From assembly GCA_024742285.1 (NCBI GenBank), contig JANSYR010000016.1, positions 1 through 64,000 on the forward strand: a DNA stretch of 64,000 nt, given 5' to 3'. The position numbers and the translations under genes are program-made. A model generated the notes under the pieces. That model was given only the letters and a program-made list of their open reading frames with translations, did no database searches and was not told the DNA's origin. The DNA comes from a bacterium (GTDB lineage Bacteria; Myxococcota_A; UBA9160; UBA4427). Positions 6,784 to 15,785 of the stretch are shown here, one piece after another; position 1 is the stretch's first letter; every line of letters begins with the position of its first letter.

Positions 6784-7170
6784 TCACGTGCCCTTGAGCT
6801 CGACGAGGACCTCGCGGTAGGGCCGGGTGCCGATGTTCACGGCCCATTCCAACCCGCCCTTCGGCACGGCCACGGTATTGCCCTCGGCGGGCAGCTCGAC
6901 CACGACCGGGTCGCCGGCGCCCTCCGGAAACACCCCGGCGATCAGGTCTCCGGAGAAGATCGCCAGGTAGTAGTCGTGCTCGTGGCGATGGAGGGCGCTC
7001 GACTCTCCCGGCTCGAGCCGCATCTCCCAGATCCGCACCCGATCGTCTTCGAAGAGGATCCGATCGGCGATGGTCCCGATCTCGTCTGCGGCGTGCGCCT
7101 CGCGGAACGCCTCGAGCCGGGCGAGCTGCGCGGCGGTCGGCGTCACGTATCGGGGCGAAGTATGAATCAT
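6784..7170 (-). CDS. Small cupin-domain protein
   Basis: A 128-aa single-domain cupin. The first cupin motif is visible as EPGESSALHRHEHDYYLAIFSGDL, with His residues placed to bind a metal, and the second lies around EGNTVAVPKGGLEWAVNIGTRPYREVLVEL. The substrate is not predictable. The ATG at 7170 (MIHTSPRYV) is followed by a soluble sequence with no signal peptide. Its neighbours are a decayed NTF2-like/SDR pair upstream on the same strand and asd converging from the other side. Confidence 0.8.
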   Translation of the reverse strand: MIHTSPRYVTPTAAQLARLEAFREAHAADEIGTIADRILFEDDRVRIWEMRLEPGESSALHRHEHDYYLAIFSGDLIAGVFPEGAGDPVVVELPAEGNTVAVPKGGLEWAVNIGTRPYREVLVELKGT

Positions 7171-7265
7171 CGAGCACCTCCCTCGTACGCATCGTACCGG
7201 GTCGGGCCGCGCGTCGGCAGGCACCTCGCCTTCGCTCCCGGTTCCTGTCGGAACAGGCGCCCTCT

Positions 7266-7601
7266 TCAGAGCGGGTCGACGCGAAGACGCTCCAGACGGG
7301 TCTCTGCGATGTACCCCCTTCCGTCTCGGCGAACGTACTTCTCGTGGTCGTGACCGAAGCCCTGGAGACCGACGCGCTTTCCGTCCTCGGCCGGAGGCCA
7401 CTCGACGTTCGAACATGGCCCAGATTCCGTTCGCCACGTCGGAGCCGTGGCACGCTCTTCGTCCATCCAATCGACTGCCGCCATCATCCAGCCGTACCGC
7501 TCGAGGTCGTCGTAGCAGATCCCGCCGTGCGTGACGGTGCAGGACTCGTCGGCTTCGAGGTCGACGAGGAGATTCCGGATCGCCCGTTCCGGGGAGACCA
7601 C
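7266..7601 (-). CDS. NTF2/SnoaL-like protein, probably an incomplete remnant
   Basis: A 111-aa ORF. Its start (MVSPERAIRNLLVDLEADES) and end (HDHEKYVRRDGRGYIAETRLERLRVD) resemble the first and last elements of SnoaL/NTF2-like proteins, but the middle is short and unlike the family. It overlaps the 3' part of the decayed SDR frame upstream. SDR plus SnoaL-like pairs are common in steroid and xenobiotic pathways, so both may be remains of one small operon. The family assignment is by pattern only. Confidence 0.45.
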   Translation of the reverse strand: MVSPERAIRNLLVDLEADESCTVTHGGICYDDLERYGWMMAAVDWMDEERATAPTWRTESGPCSNVEWPPAEDGKRVGLQGFGHDHEKYVRRDGRGYIAETRLERLRVDPL

Positions 7602-7619
7602 GTGGTCCGGCTCGGCGGG

Positions 7620-8185
7620 TCGATGCGCGTGCTAGCAGCCACGTCGCCCTCGCGGGCACCCGTCGCCCGCAGCCCCGGAGGCCGTGCCTCGGCGCTGCGC
7701 TCAAGGTGCCCGGTCAGCATGTCGCCGGGGAAGAGCAGGCTCCCTCCGATTCCTGCGTCCACGAGCGCGTGGCGAAGCGTCCCGCCGAAGCTCATGACCG
7801 CGAGCCTACAGGTCTGGTCGGCCATCATCCTCACCGCGGGCGCGAGGACGCTCAGCGAAGCGGTGAGCAGAACGCGTCGGTAGCCGTCCCGCGCCCGGAT
7901 AGAGGGCAGAAACGCGAGCACGATTCGGTTCGAGCCACGCCCGTTCACGTCGAGCACGAACAGCCAGTCATCGTTCGTCAGCCGGTCGATCGCACCGAAC
8001 TGCTGGACGCCAACGTTGGCGCAGAGGATGTCACAGCCTCCGAGCGCCGATTCGACATCCGAGGCGCTTCGCACGTCGACCCGGCCGGCCGCGTTCGACA
8101 CCCCGTGTCGGTCGGCGATCTCGGACGCCGTGGCGATGGCGTCCGGTTCGAAGCGGATCCGAGTGTGGGTTTCCCGACGCGCCAC
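7620..8185 (-). pseudogene. Decayed short-chain dehydrogenase/reductase (5'-truncated)
   Basis: The frame aligns with the body of an SDR: SNAAGRVDVRSASDVESALG, then DILCANVGVQQFGAIDRLTN, then VLDVNGRGSNRIVLAFLPSI and GIGGSLLFPGDMLTGH. The N-terminal TGxxxGxG nucleotide-binding motif is missing, because the frame opens only at about the third strand. At the catalytic site the usual YxxxK reads DQTCR, so both Tyr and Lys are lost. The true 5' part is absent from the 100 bases before 8288. I therefore call it a pseudogene with approximate limits. Confidence 0.6.
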
Positions 8186-8287
8186 CCCTGCGCTCCCGAA
8201 GGAACGATGAAAGCAGGCTGAAGTCCTTGGCCTAGAGTTGTCGGTCCCGCAGCGTTCAAGACGAAGGCGCGGGCGGTTGGGGGATCC

Positions 8288-9427
8288 ATGCGCGCGTTGC
8301 TTCTTCCGCTTGTCGGTATCGGGCTCCTCCTCCCGTACACGAGCAGTGCCGCATCCTTGACGTGGGTCTCTGACCTGATCGCCGAAGAAACCGACTACGC
8401 TGCAACGCTGCGCGGTGTCACCTCGGGGGGCGACGTCCTCCTGGGCTATTTGACCACGCCGAACGGCTTGGAGGCCTTCCGATGGACAGCGACCGACGGA
8501 CTTAGAACGCTCGGCGATCTCCCCGGCGGCGAGCGAAACAGCATCGCCTGGGCCAGCTCAGCCGACGGCTCAGTCGTCGTGGGAAGCTCCATTTCCGGCT
8601 CAGGAAGAGAGGCTTTCGTCTGGGACGAGGACCAGGGAATTCGCGGACTTGGCGACCTGCCAGGCGGCGGCTTCAACAGTCGCGCGATCGCCGTATCCGA
8701 TAGCGGCCATCTGATCGCAGGGGGCGCACGATCCGACCTCGGCGCAGAGGGGTTCTTCGCCGTGCCGGATGGGAGTGCTCCCGTGGGCATCGGCACGCTT
8801 CCTGGCGCATCCAATAGCCTGGTCTACGCCATCTCGGGCGATGGCACCGCAATCCTGGGCCGCTCGAGGATCGCTGCCGGCCCGGAAGCCTTCGTTTGGA
8901 CCGAAGCGAATGGCATGCTGGGGCTGGGTGATCTGCCGGGGGGCATCTACGAGAGCGAGGCTTTCGCCGCCTCCTTTGACGGCAGCGTCGTGATCGGCTC
9001 CGCGAATCCGGAGGCAGGTGTCGAAGGCTTCGTCTGGACTGCGGCCGACGGCATGCGCGGCCTCGGATTCTTGCAGGAAACCCGCCTCAGCGAGAGCAAT
9101 GCGTTCGGAGTTTCTCGCGACGGTCGCTTCATCGTGGGCGAATCCTCATCGGATGGAGGCGAGACATGGAGCGCAGTCATCTGGGACGAGAATCGCAACG
9201 TGCAGTCGCTTGAGCTCCTTCTCGCTCTGGCGGGCCTTGAAGCCGGCGAATGGCAACTCGACGCCGCCCACTCGATCTCGGACGACGGACTACAGATATT
9301 CGGCTACGGAACGAATTCCGCCGGAGAGCGCGATGCCTTCATCGCGGTCATTCCAGAACCGTCTTCAGGGATCCTGATCGCGTTTGGCCTTTGTCTGCTG
9401 AACCGAGGCACCGGATCCCGGCGTTGA
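8288..9427 (+). CDS. HAF-repeat protein with PEP-CTERM sorting tail
   Basis: A 379-aa exported protein. A signal peptide (MRALLLPLVGIGLLLPYTSSAAS) is followed by about five to six repeats of the HAF type, each with a core like EAFVWT-GMRGLGDLPGG and then SxDGSVVVG. The repeats are thought to build a beta-propeller. The tail VIPEPSSGILIAFGLCLLNRGTGSRR is a PEP-CTERM signal: the Pro-Glu-Pro motif, one membrane segment and a basic end. In known systems this tail is processed by exosortase EpsH/XrtA in bacteria that make exopolysaccharide. No exosortase is in this window. The ATG at 8288 directly precedes the signal peptide. Confidence 0.88.
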   Translation: MRALLLPLVGIGLLLPYTSSAASLTWVSDLIAEETDYAATLRGVTSGGDVLLGYLTTPNGLEAFRWTATDGLRTLGDLPGGERNSIAWASSADGSVVVGSSISGSGREAFVWDEDQGIRGLGDLPGGGFNSRAIAVSDSGHLIAGGARSDLGAEGFFAVPDGSAPVGIGTLPGASNSLVYAISGDGTAILGRSRIAAGPEAFVWTEANGMLGLGDLPGGIYESEAFAASFDGSVVIGSANPEAGVEGFVWTAADGMRGLGFLQETRLSESNAFGVSRDGRFIVGESSSDGGETWSAVIWDENRNVQSLELLLALAGLEAGEWQLDAAHSISDDGLQIFGYGTNSAGERDAFIAVIPEPSSGILIAFGLCLLNRGTGSRR

Positions 9428-9454
9428 TCTTGCCCGCGGCGTCTCGGTTGCAGG

Positions 9455-10039
9455 GTGAGTACGGAAGTGCTTGACGGGGTCATGCGCTTGGTGGCTCGAA
9501 ACTCGAAAGCGACAAGCGACCGATCGGTGAACCTCGCCAGCGAGACGCTGCGGGGGGGTGATCGAGCGAGCGACCAGACGGCCGCGTGGCTCCGGTTCTG
9601 CCTCACGATTTTCGCGATCGGGTTCGCGGCATGGAGGACGATCGAGTCTGCGAAGGAGTCGAGCCGCGCGGCCGAGTCGCGCGAGATCGCGCAGCAAAGC
9701 CGGAAGAAGCTCGAGGAGCCGGCGACGCTCTGCCTCGAGAAGCTGGAGCGCGCGCAGTCGCTCCATGACCGATTCCCGGCGTCGCGCGAGGAACTCGCGA
9801 AGATTCCTCCTTCCGCAGCATGGGTCGAGCTCGGGGTGGACCGCCTCCGGCACGACTACGCCCGCGTTCGCGCTCGAGCGACACTCTGGTTCGACGATTC
9901 GAATTCGAATACTTGCCGATCCAGATCTGGGCAAAAGGGGGCCTACGGGAGCGATCCCTCGAGTCGACGCCGCACGCGTTCACCAGGACGAGCGCCGAAC
10001 TTGCCGAGGAAGGATCGAGCACTTGCGGCGGGTCGATGA
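9455..10039 (+). CDS. Hypothetical membrane-anchored coiled-coil protein (doubtful)
   Basis: I do not recognise this ORF. It opens with GTG at 9455 (an ATG lies at 9482) and has one likely membrane segment (WLRFCLTIFAIGFAAW) and then a charged helix (AKESSRAAESREIAQQSRKKLEEPATLCLEKLERA). After about residue 150 the sequence turns into arginine/serine-rich text typical of non-coding GC-rich frames, so the gene may be 3'-damaged or not real. It begins 28 nt after the HAF/PEP-CTERM gene. Confidence 0.3.
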   Translation: MSTEVLDGVMRLVARNSKATSDRSVNLASETLRGGDRASDQTAAWLRFCLTIFAIGFAAWRTIESAKESSRAAESREIAQQSRKKLEEPATLCLEKLERAQSLHDRFPASREELAKIPPSAAWVELGVDRLRHDYARVRARATLWFDDSNSNTCRSRSGQKGAYGSDPSSRRRTRSPGRAPNLPRKDRALAAGR

Positions 10040-10344
10040 CATCCGCAGATCGACGGGTGCCGAGCAGAGAATCTTCGACGTGTCTGCGGACCTCGCAGAC
10101 TTCGACGATGGCCGCGTTCTTGCCACGACCGAGTCCGGCGTTCCGGACGACGAGCGTGCCATGGCGGAGTGCCTGGCCGTTCCCGCGAACACCGCGACGG
10201 GGCAGACGGCGCCCCGGGCGCGCGCACGCGGTCCGAAGCCCGCGTCAGAACACGACCTCGCGATCACTCGTATCCTCCCGAAGCCCCTCGAAGATCTCCC
10301 CCTCGACATCGAGACTCTCGGCGTTCAACGCAGCGGCACAGAGC
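10040..10344. other. 305-base stretch with no supported gene
   Basis: This lies between the doubtful ORF ending at 10039 and the stop of the LamG/PEP-CTERM gene at 10345. Frames run through it on both strands, but none has a recognisable domain or a protein-like composition. I see no clear terminator hairpin. Confidence 0.5.
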
Positions 10345-13014
10345 TCAGGTCGATCGGCGACGCGAACAAGCGAGGAGCGCCGAACCGATCCCGAGCACGA
10401 GCCCGAAGCCGGGCTCGGGGACGCGCGTGATGCGGAAGGAGACGCCACCGCGGTTGTCGAGGATTCGATCCTCTTCCTCGACGCCGAAGTGGACGCGCTG
10501 ATCCCCGGTCAGGGTGAATGGAATCGTCGTCGGGCTCGTGTTCGCGAAGGCCGTCGCCGCGTCCGCATGGGCCGTCACGTCTCCGAAGCCGAAGTCGGGA
10601 TCGATCTCCGGCTTCGCCTCGACCCGCGTGTTCCACGTTGCGCCGACGTCCGGGGCCCAGCCCGTGAAGCGCGCCTCGGGATCCGTGGCCTCCGAGAGCA
10701 GCTCGACCTCGTACTCGCCCGCCGTGAGGTAGACGCAGAGACGTGTCTCGTCGCGCGCCGCCTCGCGCCCGCCGTGGCGGTCGGCATCGATGTTGACGAC
10801 GCGGGGGAGCAGCGGCAGGCCGCAGCCGGCGATCTCGGCGATCTCTTCCGGGGAGAGCCCGCGATTGTAGAACTTCACGTCGTCGATCAGTCCCTCCCAG
10901 TGCCGACTCGTCGTGTCGAGCTGGTTGTCGCGGTGACCGCCGATCGACACGGGGTCCGGAAACTGCTGTACGGGCACGTTCATCGGTCCGCCATCCCAGG
11001 AATTCTGGATCGTCGTCTCGGCCGCGTGGGCGCCATCGACGAAGATCCGCACGTCGCCGCCGCTTCGCTGCAGGGCGACGTGATGCGGCAGACCATCGGC
11101 CAGGTCGACGTCGCCCGTGGCCGCGGTTCCGCTGGGGAAGAACACGAAGACGTTCCCCTTCAGGAAGCCATTCGGTGTGAGCTCCAGACTCCATCCATTC
11201 AGCTGGTTGGCTTCGCCCGGATTGGCCGGGTCCCCGCCCGGCTCGAAGAGCTCGACGATCGTGTGACCGCTTCCGCCCGGGTCCACGTTGTCGGTCTGGA
11301 TCCACGCGTCGACCGTGAAGTCTCCTTGCGGATAGAACTTCGGCGAGCGCGCGAGCTCGATCCACTCCTGGTTGATGCGCTCGAATTCGAAGGCCTGGCC
11401 ATTGAACCCGGAAACGCCCGCCGCACCGTTGTGGAACGTGCCGTCGTTCCCGCCCAGGTCGTCGAAGACGCCGAACTCGCTGCCCTGGAAACGGCCCGCG
11501 ATGCCGGGGCGATGTTCGGTCGGATCGGCCTTGGGAGCGCACCAGATCGTCACTTCGAGCTGCCAGGGAGACGCCGGCGGCCCCGTCGGATCGAAGCTGT
11601 TGGCGCGTGCGGCCCACAGGACGGGTTGATCGGTGAAGAGCGTCAACGGGGTGCTCTCCGTGACGCCGAGGTGTGTCAGTCCCGCACCGAAATCGTTCAC
11701 GCGAGCGTCCCCGCCGATCAGGTAGGTCGCGACCGGACACAAGGCGTTGATCTCGTGCTCCTCGTCCGTCGTGAGGTCCGACACGAAGTTTCGCTGGATC
11801 CAGCCGAGCGATTCGGCGCACGTGATGTAGTCGATCTCCGTCGTCTCGTAGTCGCGCCCACCGATCTGGGAGAGGCCGGGGGCACATTCGAGCGGCGGAC
11901 TCGGGGTCGGGGGGGACGGCTCGACGCGGTGCTCCAGTCCCGGCACTTCGCCGCAGACCGCGAACACCTCGATGTCGAACGGGTTCGCGCTGAGGAACCG
12001 CTCGAAGTCGGCTTCCCAGTCCTCGGCGGCCGTGCCGATGTCGCTCGGAATGCTCTCGAGAAGGAGAATGTCGCGTTCCGCACCGGAGGGAGACAGAATG
12101 GACGCCCCGCCGGAGATCACCTGCGTCCCCGCTGGGCAGTCTACATCACCATTGGCGGTGTTGGAGAAGTCGGGTGCGGTCAGGAACGACGAGAAAGTGG
12201 CGCTCACGAGCGTCAAGTCCCGCGCGTAGGGCTCGGACGGGTCGGTTCGCGAAAAGCGGAAGGACTCGATCTCCGCGCTCCCGCGCTCCTCGGGGAAGAC
12301 GTCGCCGATCCCCAGCAGGTTGTCGACACCGCCGATCGCCATGCTGCCGAGCGGGAGCGTCGCGACGAGCTCGCCCTCGATCGAGAGGCTCGCGCCGTTC
12401 GCGTCGACGCGAAGGACGTAGTCCCGGAAACCCAGAGTCGTGTCGTAGGGGACGACCGCAGAGACCTGGCTGTTCGTCGACCCCAGGAAGACCTCGGACT
12501 CGCCGAACGAGATGAATACGTTTCGCGGGAGTGAATCCTTCAGGTAGACGGTGAAGCCCGATTTCGGTTGGCCGAATCCCGGAAGGGTGACCGTGCTGGA
12601 AACGATGCGCAGTCTGATCTCGACTTGGAGGACGTCCTCCGTGAAGAGGTAGTCGTAGGCCGGCGGCCGGTAGTACTGCACGTTCGCGTCGTCGTTACTC
12701 GGCCCGCCGGTCGGTCCCTGCGTGAGCGCGCCCCCCGCGACGGAGTAGTTGGTCTCGTCGAGGCCGTCGACGGGCGCGGGATCGACCACGACGTGCGTCC
12801 AGCCCTGGGCGCTCGGGAGCGTGCCGAGCGATGCGTCGTAGGAGATTTCGTAGTCCTGCGCCTGGGCGGGCGCCGATAGGCCGGTCGCCACGACGACAGA
12901 CGTCATGAGCATCAAGACGGTCGCGAACCGGGAGGCGGTCGTGATTCCCTTGCACGAGACGACCGGGCGCGTTCGAGACTGGGCAGGGTTTCGTCGATGG
13001 GCGTGTCGGCTCAT
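10345..13014 (-). CDS. Large exported LamG-domain protein with PEP-CTERM tail
   Basis: A protein of about 889 aa. After a long basic leader, a signal segment (FATVLMLMTSVVVATGLSAPAQA) is visible. The N-terminal half has beta-rich regions and Cys pairs (CPAGTQVISGG, CAPGLSQIGGRDYETTEIDYITC). The C-terminal half carries a LamG/concanavalin-like domain, from GRFQGSEFGVFDDLGGNDGT to GLIDDVKFYNRGLSPEEI, typical of carbohydrate-binding surface proteins. The end VPEPGFGLVLGIGSALLACSRRR is a PEP-CTERM sorting signal. The start at 13014 (MSRHAHRR) has AGGAAA just upstream. It is the second PEP-CTERM protein within 5 kb, and the two genes are convergent. Confidence 0.85.
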   Translation of the reverse strand: MSRHAHRRNPAQSRTRPVVSCKGITTASRFATVLMLMTSVVVATGLSAPAQAQDYEISYDASLGTLPSAQGWTHVVVDPAPVDGLDETNYSVAGGALTQGPTGGPSNDDANVQYYRPPAYDYLFTEDVLQVEIRLRIVSSTVTLPGFGQPKSGFTVYLKDSLPRNVFISFGESEVFLGSTNSQVSAVVPYDTTLGFRDYVLRVDANGASLSIEGELVATLPLGSMAIGGVDNLLGIGDVFPEERGSAEIESFRFSRTDPSEPYARDLTLVSATFSSFLTAPDFSNTANGDVDCPAGTQVISGGASILSPSGAERDILLLESIPSDIGTAAEDWEADFERFLSANPFDIEVFAVCGEVPGLEHRVEPSPPTPSPPLECAPGLSQIGGRDYETTEIDYITCAESLGWIQRNFVSDLTTDEEHEINALCPVATYLIGGDARVNDFGAGLTHLGVTESTPLTLFTDQPVLWAARANSFDPTGPPASPWQLEVTIWCAPKADPTEHRPGIAGRFQGSEFGVFDDLGGNDGTFHNGAAGVSGFNGQAFEFERINQEWIELARSPKFYPQGDFTVDAWIQTDNVDPGGSGHTIVELFEPGGDPANPGEANQLNGWSLELTPNGFLKGNVFVFFPSGTAATGDVDLADGLPHHVALQRSGGDVRIFVDGAHAAETTIQNSWDGGPMNVPVQQFPDPVSIGGHRDNQLDTTSRHWEGLIDDVKFYNRGLSPEEIAEIAGCGLPLLPRVVNIDADRHGGREAARDETRLCVYLTAGEYEVELLSEATDPEARFTGWAPDVGATWNTRVEAKPEIDPDFGFGDVTAHADAATAFANTSPTTIPFTLTGDQRVHFGVEEEDRILDNRGGVSFRITRVPEPGFGLVLGIGSALLACSRRRST

Positions 13015-13928
13015 GATCTTCGTTTCCTGGGCAGCGTCGTCACGGAGTGCACTTCGAGACGGAAGCGGGGCGCGAGGCATGGGCCACGAGAAATCGTGGT
13101 ACGCCTCGATGTTCGGGACTCCGGCGGCCGGGAACCGTGAAGCGCTTCACGCAACTGGACACTTCCGATTACCGAAGGACCACACCCCGCCGTCCGCACG
13201 AGCCACGGCGGCGAACGCACGCTGCGCCGGACCGCTGTCGCGGACCGTCGCCCGCAAGATCCGGATGGATGAGCGAGGAGAGGGAAGAGTACCACCGGGC
13301 GCATGCCCGTGACCGGGGGAGGTCGAGGGATCGCCGCGTCGATGCCGGCGCGACGCACGGCCGCTGCCGATGGGAGAGGACGTTTGAGATGTCTTTCCCG
13401 CACCGCCGACTACGCTGAGAACGGGCAGGTAGTCCCCTCGGTGGCGCATCAGACCCTTCCTGGGTCCGCCAGGAGCTCCGCACGATGGACGGGGACAGGC
13501 GCCTCTTTCGCAGTTGCATGCGCGCCGTCTGGCACCCTCGCCGCGGTCGCGCCCGCCTCTGCGCAGTCCTGCCCACCGCCCCAGACGGCTCGGGTCGGAA
13601 GCCCGACTGAGCTCGCACGCGCGTCCGGCCTCGTGGCTTCCATCGCCGTCGGCCAAGGAGCTGCTTCAGCGGCCCTCGCCCGCAACCGATCCCGTCCACC
13701 GAACGACGAGACCGCGAGGCACTCACCGGATTTCGCACACACGGCATTCGATCGCGCAGCCGATCGGCCTCGCAGAGCGGGCAAGACGCCCGGTCCGATC
13801 GTGCCCTGCGTCGCAGGGCGGGCAAGGCTCGACGAATCCGCCGTCACGCCCCAACGGCCAACCCGAGTCGCAGCGCGGGCAAGGCGCCACAAAATCGCCC
13901 AAATGCCCCTACGGCCACGAGTAAGTGG
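13015..13928. other. 0.9-kb gene-poor stretch upstream of the LamG gene
   Basis: No gene is convincingly supported here. Long frames exist on both strands but are rich in Arg, Ser and Pro and share no family features. Noted contents are a perfect 14-bp palindrome (13137-13150), three copies of TCGCAGNGCGGGCAAG (13770, 13811, 13868), and a small Cys-rich frame at 13723-13890 (minus, GTG start) containing CPRCDSGW and CPPCDAG. This last frame could be a tiny zinc-ribbon protein or a remnant. Confidence 0.5.
13137..13150. promoter_or_regulatory. Perfect 14-bp palindrome, possible operator
   Basis: GTGAAGCGCTTCAC is a perfect inverted repeat about 125 bases upstream of the LamG/PEP-CTERM start. 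A dimeric repressor site is possible. There is no direct evidence, and no regulator is encoded next to it. Confidence 0.35.
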
Positions 13929-13999
13929 AGGCGGCGCCCGGATTTGAACCGGGGATCAGGGCTTTGCAGGCCCGTGCCTTACCACTTGGCTACGCCGCC
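13929..13999 (-). tRNA. tRNA-Cys (anticodon GCA)
   Basis: A 71-nt cloverleaf, a usual size for tRNA-Cys, with acceptor stem GGCGGCG/CGCCGCC. The anticodon stem-loop CGGGC-CTGCAAA-GCCCT gives anticodon GCA, and the T-loop is GGTTCAAATCC. It stands alone, downstream of the DUF1285 gene on the same strand. Confidence 0.95.
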
Positions 14000-14124
14000 T
14001 CGGGGACGCGAACGCGTCCGCCGCGCCCGGATGGGCGCGCGAGGACCCCAGGATGTACCAGCGACGCCCCGCGACGTCAAACCGAACGGACGCGTAAGGC
14101 CCCGATTCTGCTCGGATCTCGGGC

Positions 14125-14622
14125 TCAGATCTCAGGAAAGGCGACCCGGTCGCCGCCGAGCTCGAGGGAGAAGCCGTCTCCTTCCGCCTCGACGGCACCG
14201 AGGAGCTCCGACTGCGCCGCGTGGTTGAAGCGAGCGAGGAGCCCATCGGGGACCAGATCGCGCTTCACGCGACAGAGGAGCGCCTCGTCGATCTTCGAGA
14301 TCTCGAGGCTCGCGAGATCGAGGGCCTCCCGACTCCCGTCGGAGAGCACGACCTCGCCCGTCGCGAAGTCGACTTCGCGAACGAAGAAGCCGGCCTCCTC
14401 GACGACGACCTCTCCGCGGAAGTGATGGAGGCGAACGATGAACTTCTGCTCGTCCGCCAGGTACTCGACGTTCCGCTCGAAATGCTCCCGAAGCTTTCGA
14501 TTGCGGATGGGCTCGCCCTCGTGAAGGAACCGGCCATCGTGACGGAGCACGAGTCCGAAAGGCTTGAGCGGCGGCGGCCCGCCGGTGGGGCCGTCCGGGC
14601 CGGGAGAAGCAGGAGCAGTCAT
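14125..14622 (-). CDS. DUF1285-family protein
   Basis: A 165-aa protein. It matches the DUF1285 pattern: LVLRHDGRFLHEGEPIRNRKL, then EHFERNVEYLADEQKFIVRL and then VVEEAGFFVREVDF. The family is a small beta-rich fold of unknown role, widespread in proteobacteria. The ATG at 14622 overlaps the stop codon of the nuoD-like gene (ATGA), so it is the last gene of a translationally coupled operon. An ATG three codons earlier (14631) is possible. Confidence 0.82.
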   Translation of the reverse strand: MTAPASPGPDGPTGGPPPLKPFGLVLRHDGRFLHEGEPIRNRKLREHFERNVEYLADEQKFIVRLHHFRGEVVVEEAGFFVREVDFATGEVVLSDGSREALDLASLEISKIDEALLCRVKRDLVPDGLLARFNHAAQSELLGAVEAEGDGFSLELGGDRVAFPEI

Positions 14623-15785
14623 CGATCGCATTCCGGGCCGACGATGTGGAGGAGCGCGACGGTCGGCAGCACGTCATCGAGTCGGCTCCCGATGAGCATC
14701 GCGGGCAGCGCCTGTGCATTGTAGAAGCTCGGGGCTCGACATCGCACGCGTCGCGGCAGCCCGACCCCATCGCTCGCCAGCAGGAATCCCAGCTCCCCGG
14801 TCGACGTCTCGACGCTCGCCACACCCTCGCCGCTCGCCACGTGGAGGTCGTCGCTGCCCGGCGTACAGAGCTCACCCGGGCCGAGACTCGTCAGCAGCTT
14901 GTGGCATTGATCCACCATGCCCAGGCTCTGGCGGATCTCCTCGATCACGACCAGCAAACGATCCAGTCCGTCGCCGCGTTCCCCGACCGGCACGTCGAAG
15001 TCGAGGGCACCGTACGCGAGGTAGGGCCGGTCGCGCCGCAGATCGAGGGGCGCTCCCGCCGCGCGAAGCGCGGGCCCGGTCACGCCCCAGGCGATCGCGT
15101 CGTCCGCCGAGATCGGCGCGACGTCCCGAAGTCGGCGGATCACCGTCGGGTTCTTCACCGCGACGCGATCGAGCTTCGCGAGCTCCGCGTCGATCGCCGT
15201 GCGGCGCTCCGTCCAATCCTCGGCGAGGTCGCCCTCGAGGCCCGCTCGCACGCCGCCGATCCGCACGAAGCCATCGAGGGGCGCCCCTCCGGTGGCCGCG
15301 CCGAGCGCCTGCATCGCGAACGTCTCGAGGCGGTGCGCGACCAGCGCTCCTTCCCCGATCGCGATCGCGTTCAAGACCGCACCGAGCCGAGCGGCATGGT
15401 CGGTGATCCGGGCGAGCTCGCCGACGAGCATGCGCCCCCAGATCGCGCGGTCGGGGACCGGAAGACCCGCCAGGGATTCGACGGCGAGGCAATACGCGGT
15501 CTCGGCCAGCACGCCGGTGGCGAGACCGAGTCGGGACACGTGGGGCAGCGCGTCGGCCCAGGTGCCCTGCTCGCAGGTGAACTCGAAGCCCCGGTGGCCG
15601 AAGCCGATGTCGACCTCGAGGTCGGTGATCCGGTCGTCGTCGAGGTGGACGAGGAAGCTCGCGCTCCCGCCGGCGGCCGTCGTCACGTGGCGCACGCCGG
15701 GGTGGCTGAAGCCGACCTCGACGGCGGTCTCCGGGAAACCGAGACGCGCGGACAGGGACCCTTCGGGCCCGACCTCGGTGCTCAT
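14619..15785 (-). CDS. NADH-quinone oxidoreductase subunit D-like protein (49-kDa type)
   Basis: A 388-aa NuoD homologue. Family landmarks are GFSHPGVRHVTTAAGG near the start (position of the GPxHPxxHG loop, but diverged), IGFGHRGFEFTCEQGTW, AETAYCLAVESLAGLPVP, GELARITDHAARLGAVLNAI and VRIGGVRAGL. It lacks the RxCGxC and DPCxxC motifs that bind nickel in related hydrogenases, and the usual C-terminal DPVxGEVDR is reduced to VGPECDR. It is coupled by ATGA overlaps to nuoC upstream and the DUF1285 gene downstream. No membrane subunits (NuoA, H, J-N) are in the window, so the complex and its electron acceptor are unknown. Confidence 0.82.
   Translation of the reverse strand: MSTEVGPEGSLSARLGFPETAVEVGFSHPGVRHVTTAAGGSASFLVHLDDDRITDLEVDIGFGHRGFEFTCEQGTWADALPHVSRLGLATGVLAETAYCLAVESLAGLPVPDRAIWGRMLVGELARITDHAARLGAVLNAIAIGEGALVAHRLETFAMQALGAATGGAPLDGFVRIGGVRAGLEGDLAEDWTERRTAIDAELAKLDRVAVKNPTVIRRLRDVAPISADDAIAWGVTGPALRAAGAPLDLRRDRPYLAYGALDFDVPVGERGDGLDRLLVVIEEIRQSLGMVDQCHKLLTSLGPGELCTPGSDDLHVASGEGVASVETSTGELGFLLASDGVGLPRRVRCRAPSFYNAQALPAMLIGSRLDDVLPTVALLHIVGPECDR

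Noticed and set aside
13015-13200. Sigma-54 promoter for the PEP-CTERM gene
   Set aside because: I looked for the GG-N10-GC core with TGGC/TTGC context and did not find a convincing match.
13303-13947. Several overlapping frames on both strands upstream of tRNA-Cys
   Set aside because: No family features, no ribosome-binding sites, biased composition; reported only as a gene-poor stretch.
14619-15785. NuoD-like protein as a [NiFe]-hydrogenase large subunit
   Set aside because: The RxCGxC and DPCxxC nickel-binding motifs are absent.
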